Positions 38,852 through 48,377 of a stretch of DNA of 64,000 bases are shown one piece after another; position 1 is the stretch's first letter; every line of letters starts with the position of its first letter. Source of the DNA: Mesorhizobium sp. 131-2-1 (lineage in GTDB: Bacteria; Pseudomonadota; Alphaproteobacteria; Rhizobiales; Rhizobiaceae); the NCBI RefSeq assembly GCF_016756535.1, contig NZ_AP023247.1:5022501-5086500 (forward strand), in the 5' to 3' direction. Under the pieces are notes generated by a model that worked only from the letters and a program-made list of their open reading frames with translations, did not search any database and was not told the origin of the DNA. The position numbers were made by a program, and so were the translations under genes.

Positions 38852-40117
38852 CTATAGCTTCAGCTTGTCGATCATGTCCTGCGTGACGAGGCAGATGCCC
38901 TTCTCCGAGACGCGGAAGCGCTTGGCGTCGAGGACGGGATCCTCGCCGACAACCAGCCCTTCCGGTATGCGCACGCCATGGTCGATGACGACACGCTTGA
39001 GACGCGCGTTGCGGCCGACATGCACGTCCGGCAGCATGACGACTTCTTCCAGCGTCGAATAGGAATTGATGCGCGCACCGGTGAAGATCAGGCTTCGCTT
39101 CAGCGAAGCGCCGGAGACGATGCAGTCGCCCGAGACCAGCGAGGAGACGGCAGAGCCGCGCCGACCATCCTCGTCATGCACGAACTTGGCCGGCGGCTTC
39201 AATTCGGCATAGGTCCAGATCGGCCAGTCGCGGTCGTAGAGGTCGAGTTCGGGGGTGATGTCGGTCAGGTCGATATTGGCTTCCCAATAGGCGTCGACGG
39301 TGCCGACGTCGCGCCAATAGGCCTCGTTCTCGGCCGTCGAGCGCACGCAGGATTTGGCGAAGCGGTGGGCGATCGCCTTACCGTGCTGGACGATATGGGG
39401 GATGATGTCCTTGCCGAAGTCGCGGCTTGAGCCGGGCTCGGCGGCGTCGCGGCGCAGCTGCTCCATCAGGAACTTGGTCTTGAACACATAGATGCCCATC
39501 GAGGCCAGCGCGAAGTCCGGCTTGTCGGGGATGCCGGGCGGGTCGGCGGGCTTTTCGATGAAGGAGATGATGGTGTCCTTGGCATCGACATGCATGACGC
39601 CGAAGCCGGTCGCTTCCATGCGCGGTACTTCGAGGCAGCCGACGGTGACGTCGGCATTGGCGTCGACATGCTGGCGCAGCATCAGCTCGTAATCCATCTT
39701 GTAGATGTGATCGCCGGCGAGGATGACCATGTATTCCGGGCCATAGGCCTCGATGATGTCGATGTTCTGGTAGACGGCGTCGGCCGTGCCTTCATACCAC
39801 TGCGTTTCCGAGACGCGCTGGCTGGCCGGCAGGATGTCGAAGCTCTCGTTTCGCTCGGGCCGCAGGAAGTTCCAGCCGCGCTGCAGGTGCCGAATCAGCG
39901 AATGCGCCTTGTACTGGGTGGCGACGCCGAGGCGGCGAATGCCAGAGTTCAGCGCATTGGACAGCGCGAAATCGATGATGCGCGTCTTGCCGCCGAAATA
40001 GACCGCGGGCTTGGCGCGCCGGTCGGTCAATTCCTTGAGTCGACTGCCGCGTCCGCCGGCAAGCACATAGGCCATGGCATCGCGCGCCAGAGGCTGGGTT
40101 CTTCTCGTGTCTGCCAT
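38852..40117 (-). CDS. glgC: Glucose-1-phosphate adenylyltransferase
   Basis: 421 residues. The nucleotide loop is [28 protein letters not shown]-like ([10 protein letters not shown]) and [14 protein letters not shown] mark the active site; a left-handed beta-helix ends the protein. It makes ADP-glucose, the committed step. In this lineage the enzyme is activated by fructose-6-phosphate and pyruvate, by analogy with Agrobacterium. Downstream of glgB by 36 bases. Confidence 0.96.
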   Translation of the reverse strand: MADTRRTQPLARDAMAYVLAGGRGSRLKELTDRRAKPAVYFGGKTRIIDFALSNALNSGIRRLGVATQYKAHSLIRHLQRGWNFLRPERNESFDILPASQRVSETQWYEGTADAVYQNIDIIEAYGPEYMVILAGDHIYKMDYELMLRQHVDANADVTVGCLEVPRMEATGFGVMHVDAKDTIISFIEKPADPPGIPDKPDFALASMGIYVFKTKFLMEQLRRDAAEPGSSRDFGKDIIPHIVQHGKAIAHRFAKSCVRSTAENEAYWRDVGTVDAYWEANIDLTDITPELDLYDRDWPIWTYAELKPPAKFVHDEDGRRGSAVSSLVSGDCIVSGASLKRSLIFTGARINSYSTLEEVVMLPDVHVGRNARLKRVVIDHGVRIPEGLVVGEDPVLDAKRFRVSEKGICLVTQDMIDKLKL

Positions 40118-40153
40118 ATTTTACCCTCCCAAATGTCTGGTGCGGACCATGGC

Positions 40154-42367
40154 TCAGTCCGCGACAAGTTCGAGCATGATCGTCGACAGCGGCGGCAAAA
40201 GCATCGTCGCCGAGACGCCTCCACCTTCCTCCCGCGCCTCGACAAGGCCACCGTTACCCTTGCCCGAGCCACCATAGTCGGCAGCGTCGGTGTTGATGAT
40301 CTCGCGCCACTTGCCGGCCTTCGGCAGCGGCACGCGGTAATTGTCCCGCGGCACCGGCGTGAAGTTGGAGATGACGGCGATCGGATTGCCATCGGGCGCG
40401 CTGCGCAGCCAGGCGAACACCGAATTCTCGCTGTCGTCGACGATCAGCCAGGAGAAACCCTCCGGCTCGCAGTCGCGCCCATGCAGCGCCGGACGCGAGC
40501 GATAGAGGTAGTTGAGATCGCGCACCACCTGCCAGACGCCACGATGCGGAGCGTAATCGAGCAAGTCCCAGTCGAGCGCGCGCGCCTCGCTCCACTCGCG
40601 GCGCTGAGCGAATTCCTGGCCCATGAACAAGAGCTTCTTGCCGGGATAGCCCCACATGAAGGCGTAATAGGCGCGCAAGGTCGCGAATTTCTGCCAGTCG
40701 TCGCCTGCCATCTTGCCCAGCAGCGTGCCCTTGCCGTGCACGACCTCGTCATGGGACAGCGGCAGCACGAAATTCTCGGAGAAGGCGTAGACCAGGCCGA
40801 AGGTGATGTCGTTGTGGTGGTGCTTGCGATAGATCGGCTCCTTGGAGAAATACTCCAGCGTGTCGTGCATGAAGCCCATGTTCCACTTGAAGCCGAAGCC
40901 CAGCCCGCCCTCATGCACCGGTCGCGACACTTTCGGCCATGAGGTCGATTCCTCGGCAATGGTCACCACGCCGGGATGGTGGCCGTAGACCTCCTTGTTC
41001 ATCTTCTGCAGGAAGGCGACCGCCTCGAGGTTCTCGCGCCCGCCCTTCTCGTTGGGGATCCATTCGCCGGCCTTGCGCGAATAATCGAGGTAGAGCATCG
41101 AGGCCACCGCGTCGACGCGCAGGCCATCGACATGGTATTTCTCGGCCCAGAACAGCGCATTGTTGACCAGGAACGACACCACCTCGCGGCGGCCGAAATT
41201 GTAGATCGCGGTGTTCCAGTCCGGATGAAAACCCTGGCGCGGATCGGCATGCTCGTAGAGCGCGGTGCCGTCGAATTTCACCAGGCCGTGCTCGTCGACC
41301 GGGAAATGCGCCGGCACCCAGTCGAGGATGACGCCGACGCCGGCGCGATGCGCGCCGTCGACGAAACGGGCAAAGCCGTCGGGATCGCCGAAGCGGGCCG
41401 ACGGCGCATAGAGGCCGGTGGTCTGGTAGCCCCAGGACGGGTCGTAGGGGTGCTCCGAGATCGGCAGGAACTCGATATGGGTGAAGCCGATTTCGGCGAC
41501 ATAAGGGATCAGCCGTGCGGCGAGTTCGTCCCAGCTCAGGAAGGTGCCGTCATCGCGAAGCTGCCAGGAGCCGGCATGGACCTCGTAGATCGAGATCGCC
41601 TCGCGCCTCGGATCGGCATTGCGCCAGAACGCGCGGTGCGCGTCGTCGCCCCACTCATGCGCTATCGGCGGCGCCGTCACCGATGCGGTGGCCGGGCGCA
41701 GCTCCGACTCGAAGGCGAACGGATCGGCCTTGAGTGGTAGCCGCACGCCGTCGGGGGCGATGATCTCGAATTTGTAAGGCCGGCCGGCGCCGATATCGGG
41801 GATGAACAGCTCCCAGATGCCGGTGTCGCGGCGGTCGCGCATGGTGTGGCGGCGGCCATCCCATTCGTTGAAAGCGCCGACCACAGAGACGCGCTTCGCA
41901 TTGGGCGCCCAGACGGCGAAATGCACGCCGGTGGCGCCCTCATGGTCGATGACATGGGCGCCAAGCTTGTCGAAGAGCCTGAGATGCGAGCCCTCGGCGA
42001 TATAGTAGTCGTCCAGCGGACCGAGCACCGGGCCGAAGGAATAGGGATCGGTCAGCCACCAGTCGCCCCCGGCGTTCCTGGCATGATAGCGCAGCGGCTG
42101 GCGCTTCCTGAGCGTGAGCTTGCCCTCGAAGAACCCGGCATCATTGCTGCGCGACAGCTCGCCGGCTTTCTTGCCGGTCAGCGTGTAGGCGGTGACGAAC
42201 TCGGCGTTCGGCACGAAGCAGCGGGCGACAAAACCCTTGCCGGCCTCATGCACGCCCAGAACGGCGAAGGGATCGCCATGCGTGCCGGCGACGATCGCCG
42301 CGACATCGCCGGCTGGCGCCAGTCCGTCCGGCCCGCTCGTCGCAGCGGTCGCGCGCGGCTTCCTCAT
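40154..42367 (-). CDS. glgB: 1,4-alpha-glucan branching enzyme (GH13)
   Basis: 737 residues from ATG 42367, preceded by GGGAGG; a GTG at 42391 is an in-frame alternative. Two N-terminal beta domains ([30 protein letters not shown]) lead to the barrel with Asp in [17 protein letters not shown], Glu in [10 protein letters not shown] and Asp in [12 protein letters not shown]. It introduces alpha-1,6 branches. Its leader carries two overlapping hairpins. Confidence 0.96.
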   Translation of the reverse strand: MRKPRATAATSGPDGLAPAGDVAAIVAGTHGDPFAVLGVHEAGKGFVARCFVPNAEFVTAYTLTGKKAGELSRSNDAGFFEGKLTLRKRQPLRYHARNAGGDWWLTDPYSFGPVLGPLDDYYIAEGSHLRLFDKLGAHVIDHEGATGVHFAVWAPNAKRVSVVGAFNEWDGRRHTMRDRRDTGIWELFIPDIGAGRPYKFEIIAPDGVRLPLKADPFAFESELRPATASVTAPPIAHEWGDDAHRAFWRNADPRREAISIYEVHAGSWQLRDDGTFLSWDELAARLIPYVAEIGFTHIEFLPISEHPYDPSWGYQTTGLYAPSARFGDPDGFARFVDGAHRAGVGVILDWVPAHFPVDEHGLVKFDGTALYEHADPRQGFHPDWNTAIYNFGRREVVSFLVNNALFWAEKYHVDGLRVDAVASMLYLDYSRKAGEWIPNEKGGRENLEAVAFLQKMNKEVYGHHPGVVTIAEESTSWPKVSRPVHEGGLGFGFKWNMGFMHDTLEYFSKEPIYRKHHHNDITFGLVYAFSENFVLPLSHDEVVHGKGTLLGKMAGDDWQKFATLRAYYAFMWGYPGKKLLFMGQEFAQRREWSEARALDWDLLDYAPHRGVWQVVRDLNYLYRSRPALHGRDCEPEGFSWLIVDDSENSVFAWLRSAPDGNPIAVISNFTPVPRDNYRVPLPKAGKWREIINTDAADYGGSGKGNGGLVEAREEGGGVSATMLLPPLSTIMLELVAD

Positions 42368-42397
42368 CAGGCGGTCGCCCTCCCTGGGCACTCGTAC

Positions 42398-42469
42398 TCA
42401 AATTCCAGCGGAGGTCCGAATTTGACATCTGCATTGCCGCCTGGTCCTGGATCGGTCGCAGATGTCAAA
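42398..42469 (-). promoter_or_regulatory. Two mutually exclusive hairpins in the glgP-glgB spacer
   Basis: Perfect stem 1: TTTGACATCTGC (42421-42432) with GCAGATGTCAAA (42458-42469). Perfect stem 2: TCAAATTC (42398-42405) with GAATTTGA (42418-42425). Both stems need bases 42421-42425, so only one can form at a time. In the minus-strand transcript stem 1 comes first, then stem 2, then the glgB ribosome site. It could be an attenuator-like switch or just another mosaic repeat; there is no T-run. Confidence 0.5.
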
Positions 42470-42515
42470 CTCACTCCACTAGGGGCCACGTTGTTCGTGG
42501 CCTCATGCAATCATA

Positions 42516-44978
42516 TCAGACGGGCACGTTCCAGATTTCTTTCGCATATTGGCGGATCGTGCGATCGGAAGAGAACCAGCCGACGCGGGCAACGTTGCGG
42601 ATTGCGCGGGCGTACCAGTCGGGACTGTTGCGCCAGACGGTGTCGACGTCGCGCTGGGTGGCGGCGTAGGTGTCGAAGTCGGCCGCCACCATGAACCAGT
42701 CGGTGCTGTAGAGCCCGTCGATCAGGGCACGGTAGCGCCCGGGATCGTCAGGCGAGAAGACGCCCGAGGAGACGGCGGCGAGCGCCTGCGAAAGTTCCGG
42801 CGAGGATTCGATCACCGCGCGCGGATTGTAGCCATTGTTGCGCCGCTCGGCGACCTCGGCGGTCGTAAGGCCGAAGATGAAGATGTTGTCGTCGCCGACG
42901 CACTCCTTGATCTCGACATTGGCGCCGTCCAGCGTACCGATGGTCAGCGCGCCGTTGAGCGCGAACTTCATGTTACCGGTGCCGGATGCTTCCATGCCGG
43001 CGGTCGAAATCTGCTCCGACAGATCGGCGGCCGGCATCAGCACCTCGGCCAGACTGACATTGTAGTTCGGCACAAACACGACCTTCAGCAGGCCGCGCAC
43101 CGCCGGGTCGCGGTTGATGACCCTGGCGACGTCGTTGGCGAGTTTGATGATCAGCTTGGCGTTGTGGTAGCTGGGCGCGGCCTTGCCGCCGAAGAACTTC
43201 ACGCGCGGCATCCAGTCACGCTCGGGATGCGAGCGGATCTGGTCGTAGAGCGCGACGGCTTCCAGGATGTTGAGCAGCTGGCGCTTGTATTCGTGGATGC
43301 GCTTGACCTGGATGTCGAACAGCGCCGAGGGGTCGAGCTTGATGCCGAGCCGGTCGGCGACCAGATTGGCGAGCCTGGCCTTGTTCGACCGTTTCACCGC
43401 CGCGAACTTCTCGCGGAAGGTGGCGTCGCCGGCAAGCGGATCGAGCCCCTTGATGGCATCGATATCGTCCAGGAAGCGGTCGCCGATCGCCTCGCGGGCT
43501 AGCGCGGTGAGGCCGGGATTGCACTGGATCAGCCAGCGCCGCGGCGTGATGCCGTTGGTCTTGTTGTTGATGCGGCCGGGATAGAGCTTATGGAGATCGG
43601 CGAACACCGTCTCCTTCATCAGCTCGGTGTGCAGCGCCGACACGCCGTTGATCGAATGCGAGCCGACAAAGGCAAGATTGCCCATGCGCACGCGGCGATC
43701 GCCGTTCTCCTGGATCAGCGAGATGCGGCTGATCTGCTCGCCAGAGAACTTGTTGGTGGCGCGCGCCTCGAGCAGCACTTCCGCGTTGATGGCGTAGACG
43801 ATCTGCATGTGGCGCGGCAAAAGCCGCTCGAACAGCGGCACCGGCCAGCTTTCCAGCGCCTCGGGCAGCAGCGTGTGGTTGGTGTAGCCAAAGGTGCGCT
43901 TGGTGATGTCCCAGGCCTGGTCGAAATCCATGCCGTGGACGTCCATCATGAGCCGCATCAGCTCGGGCACGGCGATCGCCGGATGGGTGTCGTTGAGATG
44001 GATCGCCGCCTTGTCCGGCAGCGACTGCAGGTCGCCATATTGGCTGAGATGCCGCTGGAGGATGTCCTGCAGCGAGGCGGTGGAGAAGAAATACTCCTGG
44101 CGCAGCCTGAGCTCCTGCCCGGCCATGTGGGAATCGGCGGGATAGAGCACGCGCGACAAGGCATCGGCCTTGTTGCTTTCGGCGAGCGCGCCGATGTGGT
44201 CGCCGGCGTTGAACTTGTCGAGCAGGATCGGGTCGATCGGCATGCCGGACCACAGTCGCAGCGTGTTGACGCGGTTTGCCCGCCAGCCGGCCACCGGCGT
44301 ATCGTAGGCGACGGCCAGGACATGCTCGGTCGGCTTCCAGACGTGCCGCTCCAGCCTTCCGTCCTTGGAGGTGATCGATTCCACCGAGCCGCCGAAGCCG
44401 ACCTCGAAGGAGCGCTCGCGCCGCTCGAACTCCCAGGGGTTGCCGTGGTCGAGCCAGGTTTCCGGCAACTCCACCTGCCAGCCGTCATGGACCTCCTGCC
44501 GGAACATGCCGTTGGCGTAACGGATGCCGTAGCCGTGCGCCGGAATGCCGACGGTGGCCATGCTCTCCATGAAGCAAGCGGCAAGCCGGCCGAGGCCGCC
44601 ATTGCCGAGCGCGGCATCGGGCTCCAGCCCGGCGATGAGGTCGAGATCGACGCCAAGCGTGCGCAGCGCCTCGCGCATGTTCTCCATCAGGCCGAGATTG
44701 GAGAAGGCATCGCGCATCAGGCGGCCGATCAGGAATTCAAGCGACAGGTAGTAAACGCGCTTTTCCTGCTGGGCGTAGGCCTCCTGGGTGGCCTGCATCC
44801 ATTGATCGACGACGCGGTCGCGCACGACCTTGATCGAGGCTGTCAGCCAGTCGTACTGGGTGGCGACGTTGGTGCCCTTGCCGACCCTGTATTTCAGGGC
44901 CAGCAAGACCTCGTCGGCGAGCGTCTTGGGATCGGGGATTTCTAGGGTGGGAGCTTCGGATGTCATCGCGCTTGTCAT
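42516..44978 (-). CDS. glgP: Glycogen phosphorylase
   Basis: 820 residues from ATG 44978 with AGAGG just upstream (the ATG four codons in is an alternative). The PLP-binding lysine is in EASGTGNMKFALNGALTIGT. The N-terminal half has ALGNGGLGRLAACFMES and NDTHPAIAVPELMR. It releases glucose-1-phosphate from glycogen ends. First gene of the glgP-B-C-A-pgm-X unit, so breakdown and synthesis are co-transcribed as in Agrobacterium. Confidence 0.96.
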   Translation of the reverse strand: MTSAMTSEAPTLEIPDPKTLADEVLLALKYRVGKGTNVATQYDWLTASIKVVRDRVVDQWMQATQEAYAQQEKRVYYLSLEFLIGRLMRDAFSNLGLMENMREALRTLGVDLDLIAGLEPDAALGNGGLGRLAACFMESMATVGIPAHGYGIRYANGMFRQEVHDGWQVELPETWLDHGNPWEFERRERSFEVGFGGSVESITSKDGRLERHVWKPTEHVLAVAYDTPVAGWRANRVNTLRLWSGMPIDPILLDKFNAGDHIGALAESNKADALSRVLYPADSHMAGQELRLRQEYFFSTASLQDILQRHLSQYGDLQSLPDKAAIHLNDTHPAIAVPELMRLMMDVHGMDFDQAWDITKRTFGYTNHTLLPEALESWPVPLFERLLPRHMQIVYAINAEVLLEARATNKFSGEQISRISLIQENGDRRVRMGNLAFVGSHSINGVSALHTELMKETVFADLHKLYPGRINNKTNGITPRRWLIQCNPGLTALAREAIGDRFLDDIDAIKGLDPLAGDATFREKFAAVKRSNKARLANLVADRLGIKLDPSALFDIQVKRIHEYKRQLLNILEAVALYDQIRSHPERDWMPRVKFFGGKAAPSYHNAKLIIKLANDVARVINRDPAVRGLLKVVFVPNYNVSLAEVLMPAADLSEQISTAGMEASGTGNMKFALNGALTIGTLDGANVEIKECVGDDNIFIFGLTTAEVAERRNNGYNPRAVIESSPELSQALAAVSSGVFSPDDPGRYRALIDGLYSTDWFMVAADFDTYAATQRDVDTVWRNSPDWYARAIRNVARVGWFSSDRTIRQYAKEIWNVPV

Positions 44979-45051
44979 GTCGCCTCTCGTGCGGTTGCCA
45001 TGATCATACCGGCTTTCACCGTTCCTCCCAGCCCATCCTACTGCATTGCAG

Positions 45052-45079
45052 CATATATTCAATCGATTTAGATCGACAA
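45052..45079 (-). promoter_or_regulatory. Possible promoter of the glycogen operon
   Basis: On the minus strand TTGTCG (45079-45074) and TATATG (45057-45052) are 16 bases apart, about 75 bases before the glgP start. The surrounding DNA is unusually AT-rich for this genome. A weak but well-placed match to a housekeeping promoter. Confidence 0.35.
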
Positions 45080-45119
45080 GCCACCCGGCTCCCCTGCGGC
45101 AATTTACCGTCGAGGCGGA

Positions 45120-45902
45120 TCAGGCGGCCAGCGCTTCCTCCGGCGGCTTCTTCGCGCCGGTCATCAGGGCGACCGCGTCCGACATGGAAATCTGCTTCGG
45201 ATCGACGACGCAAAGGCGACGTCCAAGCCGGTGGATGTGGATGCGGTCCGCGACCTCGAACACATGCGGCATGTTGTGCGAGATGAGCACGATCGGCAGG
45301 CCGCGTTTCTTGACGTCGAGGATCAGCTCCAACACGCGGCGGCTTTCCTTGACGCCGAGTGCGGCGGTCGGCTCGTCCATGATCACGACTTTGGAGCCAA
45401 AGGCGGCGGCACGCGCCACCGCGACGCCCTGGCGCTGGCCGCCAGACAGCGTTTCCACCGCCTGGCTGATGTTCTGGATGGTCATCAGGCCAAGTTCGGT
45501 GAGCTTGTCACGGGCGCGCTTTTCCATCGCCGGACGGTCGAGCATGCGAAACCAGCTGCCGAGCGGGCCGGGTTTGCGGATCTCGCGGCCGAGGAACATG
45601 TTGTCGGCGATCGACAGCGCCGGCGACAGAGCGAGGTTCTGGTAGACGGTCTCGATGCCGGCTTCCCGAGCCTCCATCGGCGACTTGAAGGCAACGGGCT
45701 TGCCTTCAAGCCGGATTTCACCTTCGTCAGGCGCGGCCGCGCCTGAAATCGCCTTGATGAGCGATGACTTGCCGGCGCCGTTGTCGCCGATCACCGCCAG
45801 GATTTCGCCCGGATAGAGGTCGAAATCGGCGTTGTCGAGGGCGGTGACACGGCCATAGCGCTTGGTAAGTCCGCGCGCGGTGAGGATGGGTTCCTGGGTC
45901 AT
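45120..45902 (-). CDS. frcA: Fructose ABC transporter, ATP-binding protein
   Basis: 260 residues, a single ATPase module (not the double RbsA type). Walker A is GDNGAGKSSL, the signature is LSGGQRQGV, and Walker B is VVIMDEPTAAL. Start ATG 45902 is 2 bases after the stop of frcC. A single-module ATPase with this permease and binding protein is the Frc arrangement of Sinorhizobium meliloti. The end of the gene is 141 bases before glgP on the same strand, so read-through is possible. Confidence 0.9.
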   Translation of the reverse strand: MTQEPILTARGLTKRYGRVTALDNADFDLYPGEILAVIGDNGAGKSSLIKAISGAAAPDEGEIRLEGKPVAFKSPMEAREAGIETVYQNLALSPALSIADNMFLGREIRKPGPLGSWFRMLDRPAMEKRARDKLTELGLMTIQNISQAVETLSGGQRQGVAVARAAAFGSKVVIMDEPTAALGVKESRRVLELILDVKKRGLPIVLISHNMPHVFEVADRIHIHRLGRRLCVVDPKQISMSDAVALMTGAKKPPEEALAA

Positions 45903-45904
45903 GA

Positions 45905-46969
45905 CTATGCCGAAACCTTTCTGATCCATTGATCGACCGCCACGGCGCCGATGATGAGCACGCCGGTGAGGAGCACTTTCCATTGCGGATCGGCGCCAAG
46001 CATGTTGAGGCCCATCGAGACGACGCCGACGATCATGGCGCCGAACAGCGTGCCGAGGATCGAGCCGCGGCCGCCGAAGAGCGAGATGCCGCCGATCACC
46101 GTCGCGGTGATGGCCTGCAGATTGTAATCGGTGACGGCGGCCGACGGTGAGATCGAGCCGTTGCGGCCGATCGAGACCCAGGCGGCGAAAGCGGCGATCA
46201 GCCCGGCAAGGGCGTAGACCGTAATCAGCACCTTCTTGGTCTGGATGCCCGACAGTTTCGCAGCCTCCTGATCGTCGCCGACGGCATAGACATGGCGGCC
46301 CCAGGCGGTGTGGTTGAGCACATACCAAAGCACCGCCACCAGCACGACCGTGGCGATGACGCCGGCCGTCAGCACGGCGGAGCCGACCCTGAAGCTCAGG
46401 GCGAAGAGGTGGAGAAGCGGTGCCTGCGCATCGACATCGGCATCGCGGATCGTCTCGTTGGCCGAATAGATGAAATTCGTCGCCATGACGATGTTCCAGG
46501 TGCCGAGCGTGACGATGAACGGCGGCAGCTTCATGTAGGCGACCAGCAGGCCGTTGAGCAGGCCGCAGGCGCCGCCGGCGGCAAGACCTACCAATACGGC
46601 GAGAATGGTCGGCATACCGTAGGTGATGGCGCAGTTGCCCATGATGACGGCAGAAATCACCATGATCACGCCGATCGACAGGTCGATGCCGGCGGTCAGT
46701 ATGACCAGCGTCTGGGCGGCGCCGAGAATACCGACGATGGCGATCTGCTGCAGGATCAGCGTCAGCGTGTAGGACGAGAAGAAGCGTCCGCCGATGGCGA
46801 TACCGAAGATGACGACCGACAAGACCAGCACGATCAGCGGCACCGCCGCCGGCGTCGAATGCAGGAAATGCTGGGCGCGCTTGACGAACGACTTGCCGTG
46901 CTCATCGAAGGCGGCGACGCTGGTGTCGCTGCTCGAAAGCACCTTCTCGAATTCCTGAATCTGAGACAT
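45905..46969 (-). CDS. frcC: Fructose ABC transporter, permease
   Basis: 354 residues from ATG 46969, with GGAGGA upstream. It is a BPD_transp_2 permease with about nine membrane spans, the conserved LTAGIDLSIGVIMVISAVIMGN loop and GRGSILGTLFGAMIVGVVSMGLNMLG near the end. A soluble N-terminal leader of about 50 residues is longer than in ribose permeases. It lies 161 bases downstream of frcB, behind two hairpins. Confidence 0.9.
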   Translation of the reverse strand: MSQIQEFEKVLSSSDTSVAAFDEHGKSFVKRAQHFLHSTPAAVPLIVLVLSVVIFGIAIGGRFFSSYTLTLILQQIAIVGILGAAQTLVILTAGIDLSIGVIMVISAVIMGNCAITYGMPTILAVLVGLAAGGACGLLNGLLVAYMKLPPFIVTLGTWNIVMATNFIYSANETIRDADVDAQAPLLHLFALSFRVGSAVLTAGVIATVVLVAVLWYVLNHTAWGRHVYAVGDDQEAAKLSGIQTKKVLITVYALAGLIAAFAAWVSIGRNGSISPSAAVTDYNLQAITATVIGGISLFGGRGSILGTLFGAMIVGVVSMGLNMLGADPQWKVLLTGVLIIGAVAVDQWIRKVSA

Positions 46970-47046
46970 ATCTCCTCCCGTCTGCGCGGAGCTTCTCACG
47001 GCTCCCCGTCCCGTTCACGCATTCCGGTCTATCGCCTGGATTGTCC

Positions 47047-47103
47047 GCGCTTACGAAAGCGCATCGTCCACCCGATGCGGCCGGGGATCAAGCCCCCAGC
47101 CGC
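47047..47103 (-). terminator. Tandem hairpins between frcB and frcC
   Basis: Hairpin 1 (47077-47103): ten pairs, GCGGCCGGGG with CCCCAGCCGC, seven-base loop, one wobble. Hairpin 2 (47047-47062): GCGCTT with AAGCGC, four-base loop. Neither has a T-run. Placed 28 bases after the frcB stop, they probably stabilise the frcB message or partly stop transcription, so binding protein exceeds permease. Confidence 0.55.
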
Positions 47104-47130
47104 AAGGTTTATGTGCCGGTCAGCCCAGCA

Positions 47131-48165
47131 TCAGCCCCAGCACTTGGCGAGGCCTTCCTTGGTGTCGATGGACTTCACACCGTTGGCCGGCTTGTCGGTG
47201 ACGAGATTGACGCCGGTGTCGAAGAAGTTCTTGCCTTCGGTCGGCTTCGGCTTGGTGCCGTCCTTGGCGAAAGCGGCGATCGCCTCGATGCCGAGCGCCG
47301 CCATCTGCAGCGGATATTGCTGCGAGGTGGCGCCGATGACGCCTTCGGTGACCGACTTCACGCCGGGGCAGCCGCCGTCGACCGAGACGATCAGCACCTG
47401 CTTCTCGAGACCGACGGCCTTGAGCGCCTGGTAGGCGCCGACAGCGGCGGGCTCGTTGATGGTGTGGATGACGTTGATGGTATTGTCCTTCTGCAGGAGG
47501 TTCTCCATCGCCTTGCGGCCGCCTTCTTCGTTGCCGTTGGTCACGTCATGGCCAACGATGCGCGGATCGTCCTCGTCACCGATCTTGTTGGGGTCCTTCA
47601 CGTCGATGCCGTAGCCCATCATGAAGCCCTGGTCGCGCAGCACGTCCACGGTCGGCTGCGACGGTGTCAGGTCGAGGAAGCCGATCTTAGCGTCCTTGGC
47701 CTTGTCGCCGAGCGTCGCGGCGGCCCAGGCGCCGATCAGCTTGCCGGCTTCCAGATTGTCCGTCGCGAAGGTCGCGTCGGCCGCATCGATCGGATCGAGC
47801 GGGGTGTCGAGCGCGATCACCAGTAGGCCGGCGTCACGCGCCTTCTTCACCGTCGGGACGATGCCCTTGGTGTCTGAAGCGGTGATCAGGATACCCTTGG
47901 CGCCGTCGGCGATGCAGCTTTCGATCGCCGCCACCTGGCTCTCGCTGTCGCCGTCGATCTTGCCGGCATAGGTCTTGAGGTCGACGCCAAGCTCCTTGGC
48001 CTTGGCGGTAGCGCCCTCCTTCATCTTGACGAAGAAGGGATTGGTGTCGGTCTTGGTGATCAGGCAGGCGCCGACGCCGGCGGCCGATGCCGTCGAGGCG
48101 AACGCCATCAGGCCCAACCCGGCCGCCGCGAACACGGTGGACTTCAGCAGTGCTTTTTTGGTCAC
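47131..48165 (-). CDS. frcB: Fructose-binding periplasmic protein
   Basis: 344 residues. A Sec signal ends near ASTASAAG. The mature protein is a type I sugar-binding fold (Peripla_BP_4), with [29 protein letters not shown] and [13 protein letters not shown] at the sugar site. It closely resembles FrcB of S. meliloti, which carries fructose, mannose and ribose. First gene of frcBCA; transcribed away from frcR across a palindromic operator. Confidence 0.9.
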   Translation of the reverse strand: MTKKALLKSTVFAAAGLGLMAFASTASAAGVGACLITKTDTNPFFVKMKEGATAKAKELGVDLKTYAGKIDGDSESQVAAIESCIADGAKGILITASDTKGIVPTVKKARDAGLLVIALDTPLDPIDAADATFATDNLEAGKLIGAWAAATLGDKAKDAKIGFLDLTPSQPTVDVLRDQGFMMGYGIDVKDPNKIGDEDDPRIVGHDVTNGNEEGGRKAMENLLQKDNTINVIHTINEPAAVGAYQALKAVGLEKQVLIVSVDGGCPGVKSVTEGVIGATSQQYPLQMAALGIEAIAAFAKDGTKPKPTEGKNFFDTGVNLVTDKPANGVKSIDTKEGLAKCWG

Positions 48166-48275
48166 GATTTTCCTCCCAGTGGAACCATAGCGGACGCCGG
48201 GCCACCCGGCGTCTCAAGCGCATCCAACCATTTCTCCCAGCGTGGACGCCATCTCAAAAGACACCAGTCCGAGGC

Positions 48276-48317
48276 GGCTGTCAATAATTAAATCACTCTT
48301 ATTTATTATTGACAGCC
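48276..48317. promoter_or_regulatory. FrcR operator
   Basis: GGCTGTCAATAATTAAAT (48276-48293) and ATTTATTATTGACAGCC (48301-48317) are inverse copies apart from one extra T, around a 7-base centre. AT-rich arms with a TGTCAATAAT core suit a ROK-family repressor. It lies between frcB and frcR, so both directions could be controlled. Confidence 0.72.
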
Positions 48318-48377
48318 TTGCATCGTTCACTCATTCTGCACGAAAAGCATTGAGGGGAAACGACGGGAGGAACAAGG

